Shown in pieces: positions 1-9,386 of a DNA stretch of 25,167 nucleotides. Both the position numbers and the translations under genes were made by a program. The notes under the pieces were generated by a model. It made no database searches and was not told where the DNA came from. It saw nothing but the letters and a program-made list of their open reading frames with translations. The stretch lies in NCBI GenBank assembly GCA_036897625.1, contig JAYMTA010000689.1, positions 1-25,167 on the forward strand, given 5' to 3'. Each line of letters starts with the position of its first letter. The stretch's first letter is position 1. This DNA comes from Pelargonium cotyledonis (Eukaryota > Streptophyta > Magnoliopsida > Geraniales > Geraniaceae).

Positions 1-7
1 ACGCGTA

Positions 8-85
8 AAGGTCAGATCTGAGCGATGGCTCGAGCGTGAAGGTCAGATATGAGAAGTGGCTCAAGCATGGAGGTCGGGCACAAGG
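8..85. repeat. 31-bp tandem repeat, about 2.5 copies
   Basis: The core AGGTCAGAT recurs at exact 31-base spacing (positions 9 and 40), with a decayed third start AGGTCGGGC at 71. Each unit continues with a variant of GAGCGATGGCTCGAGC. The array is cut by the left window edge. No coding function is apparent. It may be the end of a larger repeat lying to the left. Confidence 0.7.
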
Positions 86-214
86 AGCACATGTTCTCTC
101 CGTCATCATCACTGACGAGGAATCGTCGATGTTGAATTCGAACCAGATCTGAGCTTGATTTCTTTTGAGTTTCATATTGTATTTGTGGATTTTTTTGTGT
201 GAATTTGTTCAATT

Positions 215-321
215 TTAGCATAGTTTGAAGTTTCCAGCAAAGTTATAAATTTTTCGGCAAAGCTTTGAATTTTCCGACAAAGTTTTGAAGTGTCCGGCAT
301 AGCTTTGAATTTTTCGGCCAA
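215..321. repeat. degenerate ~20-bp tandem repeat, five units
   Basis: Five successive diverged units follow the pattern TCCGGCAAAGCTTTGAATTT, with starts spaced 20-21 bases. The units differ at several positions, so this is an old array. It lies about 130 bp to the right of the 31-bp array. The stretch 330-600 between it and the next repeat is AT-rich and holds no gene that I can see. Confidence 0.65.
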
Positions 322-607
322 TCTTCATGCTCCATGTTAATGAACAATGAAGAAGAAGAGCAAATTTGTCATTTTGAAATGTTTTAAAGTCATGTGTAGT
401 GCACTTGATTAGAGATGGTCAATTTCTATCAAAGTTAACTGACGGACACTAAGATGTATAGTTTAGGATAACTTAAAGTTACAACTTAAAGTTTAAGGTA
501 ATAAAAAATAAAAGATGTTTAGTTAAGAGTACCCACCTGCAATTTTTCCAAAAGTTAATCTTTAGAGTGAAAACATGTATACAATGCTCTTGTCCAAATA
601 ATAGTTT

Positions 608-671
608 AGTAGGTAATCACTTCTATATAATATTAGTGATCACCTAATAAAAGAATATTATATAGAAATAT
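608..671. repeat. nested AT-rich inverted repeats
   Basis: TTCTATATAATATT (about 621-634) is answered by AATATTATATAGAA (about 654-667). An inner pair, TAGGTAATCAC and GTGATCACCTA, is nearly complementary. The patch could form overlapping hairpins and may be the remains of a small foldback element. It lies immediately left of the SINE. Confidence 0.5.
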
Positions 672-681
672 AATATTTCTA

Positions 682-926
682 ACCACCTAGTGCTTGAATT
701 AATTGGTAAGGGATTGTTCCAGCTTAATCTAAGATCTTGAGTTCAAGTATCAGGGAATGCAGCTGCATTAAAATTTGGTAGAGAGAGCTTTGCCGATCTT
801 GTGGTCCTACCCAACTCGAATGAAGATTAGTCTGAGTGTGATAGAATGATTTAAACGTGTTAACCGCTAGTTTTAGGCTCGCTCAGAAACCTCATGGATT
901 AGAAAAAGAAAAAGAAAAGAATATTT
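682..926 (+). mobile_element. tRNA-derived SINE with target-site duplication
   Basis: The element has a box-A-like segment around 690-706 (GAATTAATTGGTAAGG), a box-B-like segment at about 739-751 (GAGTTCAAGTATC), a body containing a CTTTGCCGATCTTGTGG segment like those of plant SINEs, and an A-rich 3' tail made of AAAAAG units around 902-920. The 9-bp direct repeat ATATTTCTA flanks it at 673-681 and 927-935, as expected for LINE-assisted insertion. It sits in the promoter-proximal region of gene 1. The assignment rests on promoter boxes, tail and duplication; the family name was not established. Confidence 0.72.
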
Positions 927-935
927 ATATTTCTA

Positions 936-1102
936 GATGAGCACACAGATAAATTGTTAAAAGATAATGAAGAAAAATGGCGGGTAGATTTTCCCCATTC
1001 CGTGTAATCACCCAATTATTTTCCCCAAAATTCAAACGCCACTGCATCTCTCGCCTCAAAGATTACATGATAAGCGTCAAGCACGTCTGAACCGGAACCC
1101 TA
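936..1102 (+). promoter_or_regulatory. putative core promoter and 5' leader of gene 1
   Basis: This short stretch separates the SINE target duplication from the gene 1 start codon. An AT-rich TATTTATATTT stretch at 922-932 is the nearest TATA-like sequence. AACCCTAA, the core of the plant telo-box, lies immediately before the ATG. An upstream ATG occurs near 977 and another near 1067. The transcription start cannot be fixed from sequence. Confidence 0.35.
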
Positions 1103-4100
1103 ATGGCGGACTTCGAAGCTCCATCCTTCTCTCTCGGGCTCGACCTCGATTTTGAAACACCCTGTAACCCACCTCCCCATTCTTCCACTAATGGGAGCTT
1201 CGGTGATGAACAAGTGGTGGACTCGGACCCCGATCTCGGCCCTGAGCCGCCCCGGATCCTCAAGCGCCTCCGGCGAGGCACTGGAACAATTGGGTCGTCG
1301 TCGGCATCTGCGGTGGATCGAGTATCTGAAGACTTTCGTTTTAATGGACCTAATGGTGAAGAGGACATCGAAGATTTCTCTTCGCAAGAAGGAATTATTG
1401 AAGGTAAAATTTTCTCAGTTTTGGTCTCCTACCTGTCTTTGAAAAATCTGAGCTTTGAAGTGTTTTGTCTCTGGGTTTTTGTTAGATGGGTTTGTTTCTC
1501 ATTATATCTTGTATGGATATAAGTTTAGTTTTTGTGCGTATATAGTCATAATTTAGTGCAAATGTAGCAAAAGTAAATAGAAATGTATTATCTAGTGATT
1601 AGTGTGATGGGTTTGCTATTATGTTGTTCAAGAACCCTTGAAATGACAGCTTTTATACCTGTTATGAGAGAGGGTTTGTGGAACAAGTGGGAGTAAACTT
1701 GTTTACAGTTTTATGTGGTTTAGAGAAAAAGCCTACTTTTAGGAATCTTTGATGGCTTTGCCTTCAAGTCTCTTATAAACAAGTGATAATTGATTGCTCT
1801 GATCTCGAATAGAAACAATCATCTTACATAGTTTTCCACAGACAACACAGTAAGTAATTCATGAATGTTAAAGGGTGTTTGTTCCAGACATGATTTTACA
1901 TTTTTGATAGAGTGGGAGATATAAATAAAGCGTAAGGAACATCTATAAATATGTTAATGGGGATCATGAGAGCAAGTTCAGTGGTTGAAGGATTTGGGCC
2001 TAACATTATTAGTAAGATGGAAAGAATTGATGGTTGTAAATTAGCAATTTTGTCAAGTTTTTTTTTTTTTTCTTCTTTTTTTCTTCAGAATTTAGGTGGA
2101 ATACTGGCTCACTAGTTTTTACAAACCTGAGGGAGGATAAGATTGACTAAAATTTCCATCTGTTTCAAATGTAACTTATTAACTCAAATACGGTATTTTT
2201 TATGCTCTGCCTTTTTAACTCGGCGAAGGTAACTGGGTATTAGTAAATTGTCAAACCCTGAAAATAATTGGTAAATGAGCAAGAAGAGCTGTCTTCGAAA
2301 CCTGATTATTGTTTGCTGAGTGACTCGGTCTCATAGCACAAATTTGGTTTGATACTTATCTTAGTCAGGCATGTTAGCATTTAACTGATTTTTTTTTTTT
2401 TTTTTTTCAAAATCTGTAACTAGTTGAAATTATTCTGGTGAAATGTTATTTTTTTGTTCTATAAAATTTCATTACCAAGGTCACAGATTATATGTTTTAT
2501 TCAATACATTGTGGATTTCTAAGTCATTAGCTTCACTTGACTAATCCTTATTTCTAAAATCGCATTTTATTAACTATCTTCTACCCACTCTGCACATATG
2601 TTTTGCCACAATTGAGTCTCAAGCTGATTAAAAGCATAATGCATTTAATCGAGGATAGCCAATTAATTGGAATACATACAATAGATGTTCATGGGTGACA
2701 ATTTGGCCATGCACAACAAACCTGTTCTTCCAAAACTGGATGCTTCATGATAGATACCCAAATTTTGTTTAAGCGCGGCATTTTGGAACATTACCATTTT
2801 ATTTTACATAGTAAATTCTGATGCCTAAGGTTGAGCCTTTGCGCAACAGCAGAGCTGGCAATTTAGACATGAAACTACGGGCACCCGAAACTGACTCACA
2901 TTTTTTAGGTTCGGATCGCACAAAATAAACTCAATTAATTTTTGGGCTGGGTCAGTCTACCCACACAGTTTTCATGCCAAACCCGTACGAACTCGCATGA
3001 TTTCAAACAAACCTGATCCACACGTAAATCTGAATTGTCAGCTCTATGCTATAGTAGGGTTTATTACCTTATGACCTTGAGCTCACTAGTTCGAGTTATT
3101 AGTAGAACAGTGCAAAACAGCGGTAAGGTTGTGTGCACAAATGACCCTCTCTAAACGGCTACACCTCACAATGGTGGGACTGGGACCTTGTGTTTGAGCC
3201 ACCCATTTGTAAATATCTGACTCCTCTTTAGTAAACTGGCATTGCTTTCACTTGATAAATTCCTTATAATTTCATTTGTTCAATCATTTTATCTCCCCAA
3301 CTGTACCATTCTTACTATATTTCCTTTTCTAAATCTGTTAATCTATAACTTATTGAAATTGTTTATTTTCTTTCTTTTCATCTCTTTGGCAGATGAGCAA
3401 CCATCAAGGCAGTATAATTCAGTGTGTAGCAGTTCAAAGGCCCCTTGGCACCAGCGTGGTGCTCTGATGACTAAATCATCAAATGTATCAAAGGCAACAA
3501 AAGAGAAACAAGCTTCACATGCTAGTTCTTCTGCGAGAATAGAGACAAGAAACAACACTTCAGTATTTCCAAAATTTACTAGCAGCCCTCTTAGAAGGTT
3601 CCAGTTAATTGATTCTGATTCTGATGATCCTTGTGTTGATGTGGATATGAAGGGAAAAGCTCACTCAGTAGATGTATCTCTAAAGGCGAGGCAATCCAAC
3701 TCTGGCCACTGTGCTACTTTTATGGAACAAAGTAGAGCAAATACATCGGTGAGTATGCCACAGGAGGATTTATGGAAAGATTTATGTCCAATGAGTTCAA
3801 GAATTCCAACACCTGCTTTTGATGAGGTTTGTGAAGAATTCTTCCACTCCGTGAAGGACAAAAAAGTAAACCAGAAAATGGGAGGAGGAACGCTTCCCAC
3901 CTTTAGCAGCCAAATTGTGGAACACCAAAGGGATACAACTGGTCCTCTTCCTCCTGCACACCTTTATTTTTTCCATGATGATCCAAGGATTCAGCAATTA
4001 GTCCGCAGTCGTTTACCCAACTTTTTCCCTCTGGGTACTGTTAACAGTGAAGTAAATAGGCAACCGTGTGCATCAGTTATTGATTACATGTAAGTGACTT

Positions 4101-5033
4101 GTTTAAGGTTCTTCTGATTGAATTGCTGTTGATTTTAGTAAACTTTGTTTTGTGTTTTCCTGGCTAAAGGCATTTTGTTGCTATTACCTCAGGAGCCAAT
4201 TTAGCCATGGCGAAAGTTCCAAAAAGCCAGCAACTCGGAATATTAATCCGGGGGTAAGCTCAACAAGGGCGAGAAAGAAATCAAAAGATTCTGATGCTAA
4301 GGAAGGATCGCAAGGCTGGACGAACCCAAAAAGTAATGCAAGCAACCCAAAGGATGCTGGTAAAAGACGGGTTCAAGCTGATGGCCAATCTTCTGGTCAT
4401 TGGTATTCAAGAGCAGACGGAACGCGGGTAAGTTGAATTTGATGTACCTCTAATTTTGCTTGATCCAATCATCAATATGTTTATGAAAGTCACAAATTGA
4501 AAATTTTATTTGCTTGATATTTGCAAAGCCAGACAATAGGCTGGAAGTTTCTCTTTAATGCATATATCTGTATGAGTATACTTGAAATTAATGGTGTATT
4601 TGCTTTTGTTAATTCCCTTTGTTGCGCTTGAAACGGACAATGTTTGTTCATTTAGATCATGCGTTGCTTCATTAGTATTTTGAAGGTGGGTGTGAGGTGG
4701 TTTAAGGAAAAACTTTGATTGGCTGGTTTTGTCACATATCCGAATATGAAAAGTCATATTTATTAATTACTCTGGCTATATATTTGTTCAGGTATATGTC
4801 ACCAAAAATGGGCAGGAGTTGACGGGTCGGATTGCATATCAACATTACAAAAGGGTATTTCTGTTTCTGCACATTCTAATATTCTATAGAAGATGACACT
4901 TTAAAGTTAAGATTTTGACTTCTAATAATGACTATGCTGTGTTTAACTGATATATCTTTGGTACTGGCAGGAGAGTAAAACTGGGTTTAAAAAGTCAAAA
5001 AAGAAAGCAAATACGAAGAAGAGAAAGAGATGA
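1103..5033 (+). CDS. conserved plant protein of unknown function, probably nuclear (5 exons, 452 aa)
   Basis: Exons 1103-1403, 3393-4089, 4193-4427, 4792-4854 and 4971-5033 join in frame through GT-AG sites and end at TGA. The start MADFEAPSF lies in the first ORF open into exon 1. The N-terminus is acidic with a basic RILKRLRRG patch near residue 50. Residues 172-180 read LIDSDSDDP, a hydrophobic-then-acidic run resembling a SUMO-interacting motif. Residues 292-315 (YFFHDDPRIQQ..., RLPNFFPLG) look like a conserved block. Residues 403-432 contain WYSRADGTRVYVTKNGQELTG, split here as WYSRADGTR and VYVTKNGQELTG across exons 3 and 4, followed by AYQHYKRES. The tail is lysine/arginine-rich, like a nuclear localisation signal. 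Serine-rich, probably disordered sequence separates these blocks. There are no membrane segments or known catalytic motifs. I recognise the C-terminal block as typical of an uncharacterised plant family but cannot name a function. The exon model is solid; the role is unknown. Confidence 0.85.
2851..3045. mobile_element. degenerate hAT-like MITE in intron 1 of gene 1
   Basis: Terminal inverted repeats AGAGCTGGCAATT (2851-2863) and AATTGTCAGCTCT (3033-3045) match at 12 of 13 positions and enclose 195 bp. The interior is rich in CGGG/CCCG words (ACGGGCACCCGAAAC, AAACCCGTACGAA), the pattern I associate with a common plant non-autonomous hAT family ending in a GAGCTGGCA-type terminus. No clear 8-bp target duplication is preserved, so the copy is old or slightly mis-bounded. 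Confidence 0.55.
3068..3210 (+). mobile_element. SINE remnant resembling the Au family
   Basis: A box-B-like AGTTCGAGTTATT lies at 3088-3100, followed by GCAAAACAGCGGTAAGGTTG, TGTGCACAAATGACCC and AATGGTGGGACTGGGACC. The order box B, GGTAAGG(C/T)TG, GACCC, GTGG...GGACC corresponds to the plant Au SINE as I remember it. The left part with box A is poorly preserved and no flanking duplication was found, so I treat it as a diverged or truncated copy. Confidence 0.5.
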
Positions 5034-5543
5034 AGAGCTATAAGTACGAATGCATACTTACATATTTCTGTTTGTAAATTGGAACATCGAGTTGTACATG
5101 ACAAACGAAGCTCTGTCGTATTCGAGTTTGTTTGAGTCTCACGTCTCTACGCTTCCATGATTGTCCTATGCAAAACGAGCCTTCCACTCGAAGAAAAGAA
5201 AGACAATAGAAAGAAAAATAAATCATTGCTTGATGTGCGGAAATCTTCGTTTGTTTAGTTTTATCTTATGAAGTAAAGGATGCGTTGGGACAGCATGATT
5301 TTGCTTGCATTTCTCAATTTTGGAGTCCCCGAATTATCCTATTTTCAAATATTTTAGATGATTACTCGTGTTTACATTTCATTGACAAACCGTTGTATTT
5401 ACCAGAAAAATTCAAATTTTATCGTCATGTGTGAGACACATACCATTTAAATTTTTTTCTCTCTCCAAAATACCCGTCTTAGTTTTCTCTCAATTTTACA
5501 GCATTACATTACATAACTTTGTTGTGTTTGTTCCATTCCATTC
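5034..5543 (+). other. 3'UTR of gene 1 and adjacent spacer
   Basis: The sequence following the gene 1 stop contains an AATAAA polyadenylation signal at 5217-5222, about 185 bases downstream. The rest, to about 5540, is AT-rich and shows no gene, RNA gene or repeat that I can support. Confidence 0.55.
5217..5222 (+). terminator. poly(A) signal AATAAA of gene 1
   Basis: A perfect AATAAA lies 184 bases after the TGA of gene 1, followed by T-rich sequence (TTGTTTAGTTTTATCTT). This is a plausible near-upstream element for 3'-end formation. Confidence 0.5.
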
Positions 5544-5664
5544 GTGAATTGTATAATGAGCCCCAAATTTGAGCAAAACAAACACACCCCTAATAAATCT
5601 TGCCACCTGGGCAGCATGTACAGCAACAGTGAATTGTCCAGCTGGCAAGACACAAGTAAGCCAA

Positions 5665-5768
5665 GTGGGACCCACCTCATCTACGTGTCACCTAGACTGA
5701 CACCTGCACTGGCGGTGATCAATCTATCTAACAGCTCCGCACTCCACCAAATAATGTATCGACACGTG
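5665..5768 (+). promoter_or_regulatory. promoter motif cluster of gene 2: TCP-like site, ABRE, G-box
   Basis: GTGGGACCCAC at 5665-5675 contains GGACCCAC, which fits the class I TCP consensus GGNCCCAC. ACGTGTC at 5683-5689 matches the ABRE core. CACGTG at 5763-5768 (within GACACGTGAT) is a perfect G-box. The three sites lie within 105 bp and about 80-180 bp before the ATG-free leader of gene 2. The matches are direct; regulation by abscisic acid, bZIP/bHLH or TCP factors is inferred only from the motifs. Confidence 0.5.
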
Positions 5769-5819
5769 ATCCTCCCTTTTTTTGGAGACACGCGTCTTCA
5801 TCTAAGTGGATGTAATTTA

Positions 5820-8800
5820 ATCCAATTTGTCACGCCGGGTAACAAAATCATCTCGTTCTCACCGCCTGAGAAACCCAAAACACAAAACGAAAACAAAAAA
5901 ATCATTCTCTTGGATTTGTATTTCGAAAAACATTTCTTTAGTTTTCGCAGCCAAAAGTCACAGTTGAGGCTGTACAGACGGCACTCGAAACACACTATCG
6001 GAGGAGGTACGTACGACTTTGGTTTAAACCCTACTTTCTGCTTGTAATTTTTGTTATGGAGAAAATTTCACCAATTTCAGTCAATTTTGTGTGTGTAAAT
6101 TTCGCTGCTGAGAGTAAGCAGAAATGTTTTTCATGAAAATAAAGTACCGATTTTTATCATTTGAAGTATTTTTTCTCTCTCTCTCTCTTTCTCAGCTATC
6201 AATCAAAGCCTTGTTGGGGTTTGTTAGGTGTTTGGGTTGAATTTATGTTCATACCCACAAGTTCGAATTTTTCTCACCATTTACTGCTTCTTATTGTGTT
6301 CGTGTGTACTATTTTATTTAATTTTACAGGTTTCTTCATTATCATCAAGGCAGTTTTACAAAGGATTCGTCTTTAAGCTCTTTTCCAGGTAATAATTTAG
6401 GTTTATTTTGTCTTAATTTTCATTTTTGTTTTGGTTTAATTATTGTTTATTAACATTTACATATTATCAGTATCTTAATTTATTGAAATGAGTCCACCAT
6501 ATTATGTTCCACTATAGCCCACAACTTTTCTGTATAGTAGTCAATTTCTCTCTTTGCCTTATTTGACTGCATGTGTTTGTGTGAATATGGATGCTTTGAT
6601 ATTCTAATTGCAAGCACACTTTTTAACTTGTTAGTAATCGATTTTTGAGTGGAAATTAATGTTTGCATGTTGGTTTTGATTAATTGATGATAATTGAGGT
6701 ACTTTTCAGCTGGAGGAGTTTTGGAATTAGAGCTTCATAAGTGAACAAAATGGCTTGTAGTTGCTAGTGGGGAAAAGTGTTTGCCGCTTTGGAGAGATAA
6801 AGCCTTAGTTACAAATATTCTCATCTTCATGCAATATTTTCTTCTGTGCCTTGCATGTTCTTTTGCCTCTTTGCCTCTTTGACTTTTCTTTAGAACATAT
6901 GCTGCTGAATTTGTGAAGTAGAATATAAATAAAAAGAACTAAATGACAACTATAGTTGTTGAATCTAGTGAAAGAAGTGCAATTGGAAGTATTTGCATAT
7001 GGGAGTTGTCGTTTGTTAGTTCAGCTATATAACTAGTTTTTGGTTGATATATAATAAATGCTTTTCTGATGGAAAAAAGAAGAGAAAAAGAGAACTTTTT
7101 CTTGGTTCCTTGGACAATTTATTTAATTCCATATCCCAATTTTACTTCCTATAGCTCATTGGATGCAAGTTAATGATACCATCTATTCTGATTGATGTGC
7201 AACCTATTTAGTGGTGATACTGTTTACTTCTAGTATCAACCAAGTTCTGAGAGGTAAAGACTTGTGAAGTTTGGATGTGGGTTTTTTTTGACGTACTCTT
7301 CCAGCTAATGATTGAATGATCTAGATCATCTGCAGTATAATTCAGTTAGTAGTTTCCGTTCAAAACCTCAGGGTGTAATTAATGTGTGCGTAAGAGTTCC
7401 ACAATTGAACTTTTCTTTTCTTGGAAAGAGATGGAATTTGTGACCGTGAGATAATGTTTTGCATCTCAACAGAAAATGAAAGGTTAGTGTAACCTCACAA
7501 CATACTCTGGTTTAATACAGAAATCGGGAAATTTAGATTCCTATTCAGATAACAATAATTTTACTCTTATAAATTTAATGACTTTTGAAACAGTTAGGCT
7601 TGAATAAAAACTGCTAGAACAAAACTAATTACACGTCAAGGGTTTGTTGTGTTGACGTGCAAAACACAATAAATTAGAAAGAGCATGTAATGAATTTAAT
7701 AAAAAGAATTTTTTGGTTAGTTTACTAGGGAGAATGGGAGATCCATCTAGTGGCATGTTCATTGATAAGATACCAGCTGTCACATTAGGAATAATCGATC
7801 TTTTACTTGGTTTTACTATTTAATCTATCATTTTCTGCTTTATCTTATACCAGTTCTTTTTCTTGTTTAAGGTTTGCAACTCTGGCGTGTTGTTCTTATT
7901 ATATTGATCAATCACAGGACTTCCCTTTCTGTAACACCTTCTTTTGTTTGAAGGAGTCTTTTTATTTTCTCATATTGTACCTGGTTCTTGGAGAGTTATC
8001 ATTTTATTAATCTCTTGGCTAGTGAAATCATGTGCTTTAAGTGATAAGTTTGAGTTGGTCTTCTGCAATTACACCTTAATTTTATTATTCCTCAATTTTC
8101 ATATGCAAACCTTTATTCAATTCTTTGAACAGTTGCACTTGAATGTATTGAAGTTGTCATTAGTATATAGTAAGTTTTATTGCAGCTGTTCCTAAGAAAG
8201 TGTTTCCAAGTAGAACGAGAATAAAGAGCTAGAGAAGCCATAAAAGCGCTCAAGTTAGTTCTAAACTAGAGAGTCTGAAGGGGGTACCTAGTTAATAAAG
8301 CCGTAACAGTCCTTAAAGATCTCAATGCATACCTTTGATTTAGGAAAGAGCCCTTAATTTTATTTTATAAGAAAATACCCGTCCGTTGAAAGCTCAAATA
8401 GGAGGTAGAACTCCTTACTCTCATCCTGAAGGGGAACACGATAAAGCAAATCTAGTGGCATATCTTTGAAAAAGAATATAATAACAGATGAAACAGCAAC
8501 ATTATAAAAATCCCCTCTGCGCTATATCTTTTTTTACTACAGTGAATTTAGGATTAGGTGTTTGCCCCTAGGTATATTGACCTCGTATTCACACCTTTGA
8601 ATTAAAGTGTTTGGAATGAGAGTGTATTAGGATTTTTTTGGTTACAGGAATGGCCACTCCCATTCATATCCATTCCTAAATCGAAAATCTGATCCAAATG
8701 CGAGAAAGGTTGAGAATATGATTAGATGGTTAATACATAAGATGGATGCTTTTATATGCCCTGATTATTATCAATGACCTTGATTAGTTGAGTACAATTA

Positions 8801-9386
8801 GCTTGGAGTTCAAAACATCCTTACATTATGATATATATTTTGACATATCACACTAACTTTTACTTGTCGGTATGAGTCATTACACAAGAGTGCTGATATT
8901 TGATACAAAGCGAATCGACATCATTGGTCAGGACTCCATCACATGGTAGTTTAATGTGTATTGTTCTTGGTGCAGTGCTTTTTGGTGAAGTGGGAATGAA
9001 AGAATATTATATATCTACTATAATTGGACATATTATTATTATTCAGCTTCTTGTAATTTTGTAGTGGAATCACGATTAAAAATGGCTCTAGTTTGAAGCT
9101 ACTAGATAATTTGTTGCATGTCATTATGATAGCATGCTGAAGCTATTTAGTCTAGCCTGTCTAGAATCCATCAGGGGAACATCATGTTAAAAGTTGAAAT
9201 GACTCTGTTCCCCCAGTGGAAAACTGAATAAAAAACAGAAACTACTAAGAGTTGCAGTTTTTTTTGTTTTATGTTTGCTTTCAGTGGACTTAACATAAGC
9301 TTTTCTCTCTTTGCTGCAGATAGGGGAGACCTATATTGAAACTTGTGAGAGGTGAGAAATTTTGCTGTAGATAGTAGATAGTGAAG
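5820..9386 (+). other. intron-containing 5' leader of gene 2
   Basis: An ATG-free leader candidate (about 5820-6006) ends at the donor GAGGAG|GTACGT. A possible middle leader exon 6330-6388 is bounded by TTTTACAG and a GTAATA donor. The last leader piece, 9320-9386, follows a strong acceptor CTCTCTTTGCTGCAG and has no ATG before 9387. This leaves a leader intron of about 2.9 kb (6389-9319), AT-rich, with no gene that I can support inside. The exon choices are inferred from splice signals and the absence of upstream ATGs; the transcription start is not fixed. Confidence 0.4.
6174..6188. repeat. (TC)n microsatellite
   Basis: Seven and a half TC repeats lie just before TTTCTCAG in the first leader intron of gene 2. 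The tract could serve as a polypyrimidine tract for an alternative acceptor. Confidence 0.8.

Larger units (their letters stand above)
1404..3392 (+). other. intron 1 of gene 1 (2.0 kb)
   Basis: Donor AAG|GTAAAA and acceptor TTTGGCAG|ATG bracket this intron. It holds T-runs at 2058-2071 and about 2390-2408, a strong internal acceptor-like tract ending at 2088, a hAT-like MITE (2851-3045) and a SINE-like remnant (about 3068-3210). No other coding sequence is visible in it. Confidence 0.8.

Noticed and set aside
960..1010. Possible E2F site in AAATGGCGGGTAG
   Set aside because: The TTTSSCGC consensus is broken by an extra base between the A/T run and the GC core.
4164..4192. Alternative acceptor GGCTAAAG before exon 3 of gene 1
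   Set aside because: It would shift the frame away from SQFSHGESSKK and has a poor pyrimidine tract compared with ATTACCTCAG.
5544..6047. 167-codon plus-strand ORF
   Set aside because: It covers the G-box/TCP promoter region and leader of gene 2, has no recognisable motif and low-complexity composition, and ends in the first leader intron.
7807..8195. Two overlapping plus-strand ORFs rich in Phe/Leu/Ser
   Set aside because: Hydrophobic composition arises from T-rich intron sequence; no start context, motif or conserved shape.
8550..8690. Possible second Tourist-like MITE (GTGTTTGGAATGAGAG ... CATTCCTAAATC)
   Set aside because: Words resemble the element at 11761, but no convincing paired termini or target duplication could be found.
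9381..9386. GTG start adding MK before the AT-hook protein
   Set aside because: Plant translation starts at the first suitable ATG (9387); the GTG extension is only an ORF-finder effect.
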